In this document: positions 6,852-8,373 of the stretch, piece after piece
Layout of the letters: the number at the start of each line of letters is the position of its first letter
Position numbering within the stretch: the first letter of the stretch is position 1
Origin: Deltaproteobacteria bacterium
GTDB lineage: Bacteria > Desulfobacterota > Desulfobacteria > Desulfobacterales > SG8-13
Assembly (NCBI GenBank): GCA_024639205.1
Contig: JAHEIV010000110.1
Location: 1-8,373 of the forward strand
Reading direction: 5' to 3'
Length of the DNA: 8,373 nucleotides
Translations under genes and position numbers: made by a program
The notes under the pieces: model-generated
Databases searched by the model: none
The model's input: only the letters and a program-made list of their open reading frames with translations
What the model was told of the DNA's origin: nothing

Positions 6852-8373
6852 ATGACAAGCTTTGAAAAAAAGAAACCGCCGGTACCAGAAAGTCGCTCGG
6901 CAGCCGCATCGGAAAAAATCGAAGGGCCGGCGGCTCCATCGAATTTCATCCGCACCATCATCGATGAAGACATGAAAACCGGCAAGTGGGACGGCCGCGT
7001 GATGACGCGCTTTCCCCCGGAGCCAAACGGGTACCTGCACATCGGGCACGCCAAATCGATCTGCCTGAATTTTGGACTGGCCGGCGACTACAACGGGCAG
7101 TGCAACCTGCGCTTCGATGACACCGATCCGAGCAAGGAAAGTATGGAATACGTGGAGTCGATCAAAGAGGATGTCCGCTGGTTGGGATTCGACTGGCAAG
7201 ATCGCGAGTTCTATGCCTCGGATTATTTCAAGCGCCTCTACGAATACGCGATAACGCTGATCAAAGCCGGCAAGGCCTATGTGGACGATCTCAGCCCGGA
7301 ACAGACCCGCGAATACCGCGGCACCCTGACTCAACCGGGAAAGAACAGCCCCTACCGCGACCGTTTGGTGGCGGAAAACCTGGATCTGTTCTCCCGAATG
7401 GCAGCCGGCGAGTTTGAAGACGGTGCGCGTGTTCTGCGGGCCAAGATCGACATGGCCTCCCCCAATTTGTTGATGCGAGACCCGACCCTGTATCGCATCA
7501 AGCACGTGTCACATTACCGAACGGCAGACCGATGGTGTATCTACCCGATGTATGATTTTACCCACTGCCTGTCCGACTCAATAGAAGGAATCACCCACTC
7601 GCTCTGCACCCTGGAGTTTGAAATCAACCGCGAGCTATACGACTGGGTGCTCGCGACGCTCGGAGTTTATCACCCGCAGCAGATTGAATTCGCACGGCTG
7701 AACCTTTCCTATACGGTGTTAAGCAAGCGCAAACTCATCGAACTGGTGGACAGCGGTTTGGTCGAGGGGTGGGACGATCCGCGCATGCCGACAATTTCCG
7801 GAATCCGGCGTCGAGGATATACACCGGCCGCCATTCGCCATTTCTGCGAACGCATCGGGGTAGCTAAAGCCAACAGCACGGTGGATATCGCCTTGTTGGA
7901 ACACAGCGTTCGAGAAGAACTGAACCAAAGCGCCCGGCGCGTGATGGCGGTGCTCAAACCGCTAAAGGTTGTGATTACCAATTATCCTGAAGATCAGGAG
8001 GAAGCGCTGGAGGCCCAAAACAATCCCGAAGATCCGTCTGCCGGAACTCGTCAAATCCCCTTTTCCCGTATACTGTACATCGAGCGGGACGACTTCCGCG
8101 AGGAAGCTCCCAGAAAGTGGTTCCGGCTTGCCCCCGGGCGGGAAGTCCGACTGAAGCACGCCTATTACATCACCTGCAACGATGCGCTAAAAGACGAGGC
8201 GACCGGTGAGGTGGTCGAGCTTCACTGTACCTACGATCCGCAAACCCGCGGTGGTTGGTCCCAGGACGGTCGCAAGGTCAAAGGAACCCTGCACTGGGTA
8301 TCCGCCGCACACGCCGCAGCGGTCGAGGTGCGTCTCTACGACCATCTGTTTAGCGCAAAAGACCCCAACGACG
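6852..8373 (+). CDS. glnS: Glutaminyl-tRNA synthetase, 3' partial
   Basis: Open from ATG 6852 to the right edge, giving 507 codons; E. coli GlnRS is about 554 aa, so some 70 codons are probably missing allowing for the longer N-terminus. It charges tRNA-Gln with glutamine in the cytoplasm (class I synthetase). Visible signatures: FPPEPNGYLHIGHAKSICLNFG (54-75; the HIGH box is 63-66), RFDDTDP (87-93) and YPMYDFTHC (231-239), which hold the residues that recognise the glutamine amide and the tRNA end, LEGITHSLCT-type motif here as IEGITHSLCT (244-253), and LSKRK (290-294) as the KMSKS equivalent. WDDPRMPTISGIRRRGYTP (307-325) and the beta-barrel anticodon-binding part (from about 370, including GRKVKGTLHWVSAAHA, 473-488) follow. 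The first 30 residues form a charged, Ala/Pro-rich tail of low complexity. GlnRS rather than GluRS is clear from these motifs. Confidence 0.97.
   Translation, partial: MTSFEKKKPPVPESRSAAASEKIEGPAAPSNFIRTIIDEDMKTGKWDGRVMTRFPPEPNGYLHIGHAKSICLNFGLAGDYNGQCNLRFDDTDPSKESMEYVESIKEDVRWLGFDWQDREFYASDYFKRLYEYAITLIKAGKAYVDDLSPEQTREYRGTLTQPGKNSPYRDRLVAENLDLFSRMAAGEFEDGARVLRAKIDMASPNLLMRDPTLYRIKHVSHYRTADRWCIYPMYDFTHCLSDSIEGITHSLCTLEFEINRELYDWVLATLGVYHPQQIEFARLNLSYTVLSKRKLIELVDSGLVEGWDDPRMPTISGIRRRGYTPAAIRHFCERIGVAKANSTVDIALLEHSVREELNQSARRVMAVLKPLKVVITNYPEDQEEALEAQNNPEDPSAGTRQIPFSRILYIERDDFREEAPRKWFRLAPGREVRLKHAYYITCNDALKDEATGEVVELHCTYDPQTRGGWSQDGRKVKGTLHWVSAAHAAAVEVRLYDHLFSAKDPND

Noticed and set aside
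6118..6855. Plus-strand 245-codon frame opposite yceD
   Set aside because: Antisense shadow of yceD, which has the diagnostic cysteine signature, a strong ribosome binding site and normal length.
6586..6939. Minus-strand 117-codon frame across the yceD-glnS gap
   Set aside because: It overlaps the starts of two well-supported genes and has no recognisable domain.

Overview
The window reads as ordinary chromosome from an anaerobic bacterium, most likely a Desulfobacterota (delta-proteobacterial) sulfate reducer or a relative. This is inference. It rests on moderately high GC, a very large tandem acyl-CoA dehydratase activase-type gene with a dehydratase-like partner, and a bacterial-type GlnRS and YceD. 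No rRNA, tRNA, CRISPR array, insertion sequence, phage or plasmid gene is visible. Five protein genes are supported; the first is cut by the left edge and the last by the right edge.

Left half (1-3978, plus strand): a two-gene unit of the BadF/BadG/BcrA/BcrD/HgdC activase and HgdB/FldB/BcrC dehydratase superfamilies. The first gene holds the end of one ASKHA-type ATPase domain, a complete second copy, and a cysteine-rich DUF2229-like region. The second gene starts inside the tail of the first (44-nt overlap, good Shine-Dalgarno) and encodes a cysteine-rich HgdB-like protein. As I recall, these modules often occur as one chain of about 1400 residues, so this is a split form. The likely shared job is ATP-driven, low-potential electron transfer to an acyl-CoA-type or other difficult substrate. 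The substrate cannot be read from the sequence.

Middle (3979-5804): a gene-free stretch of about 410 bp with one strong inverted repeat, then a complete pyridoxal-phosphate decarboxylase of the aromatic L-amino acid decarboxylase family (group II) with its key catalytic residues intact.

Right part (5805-8373): a 282-bp gap between convergent genes, then a minus-strand yceD/DUF177 gene, a 213-bp divergent intergenic region, and glnS (glutaminyl-tRNA synthetase), which runs off the right edge after 507 codons. rpmF, the usual neighbour of yceD, is not found downstream of it.

The most interesting item is the split tandem-activase/HgdB-like pair, a family whose large members have no clear biochemical role that I know of. 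The other genes look conventional.
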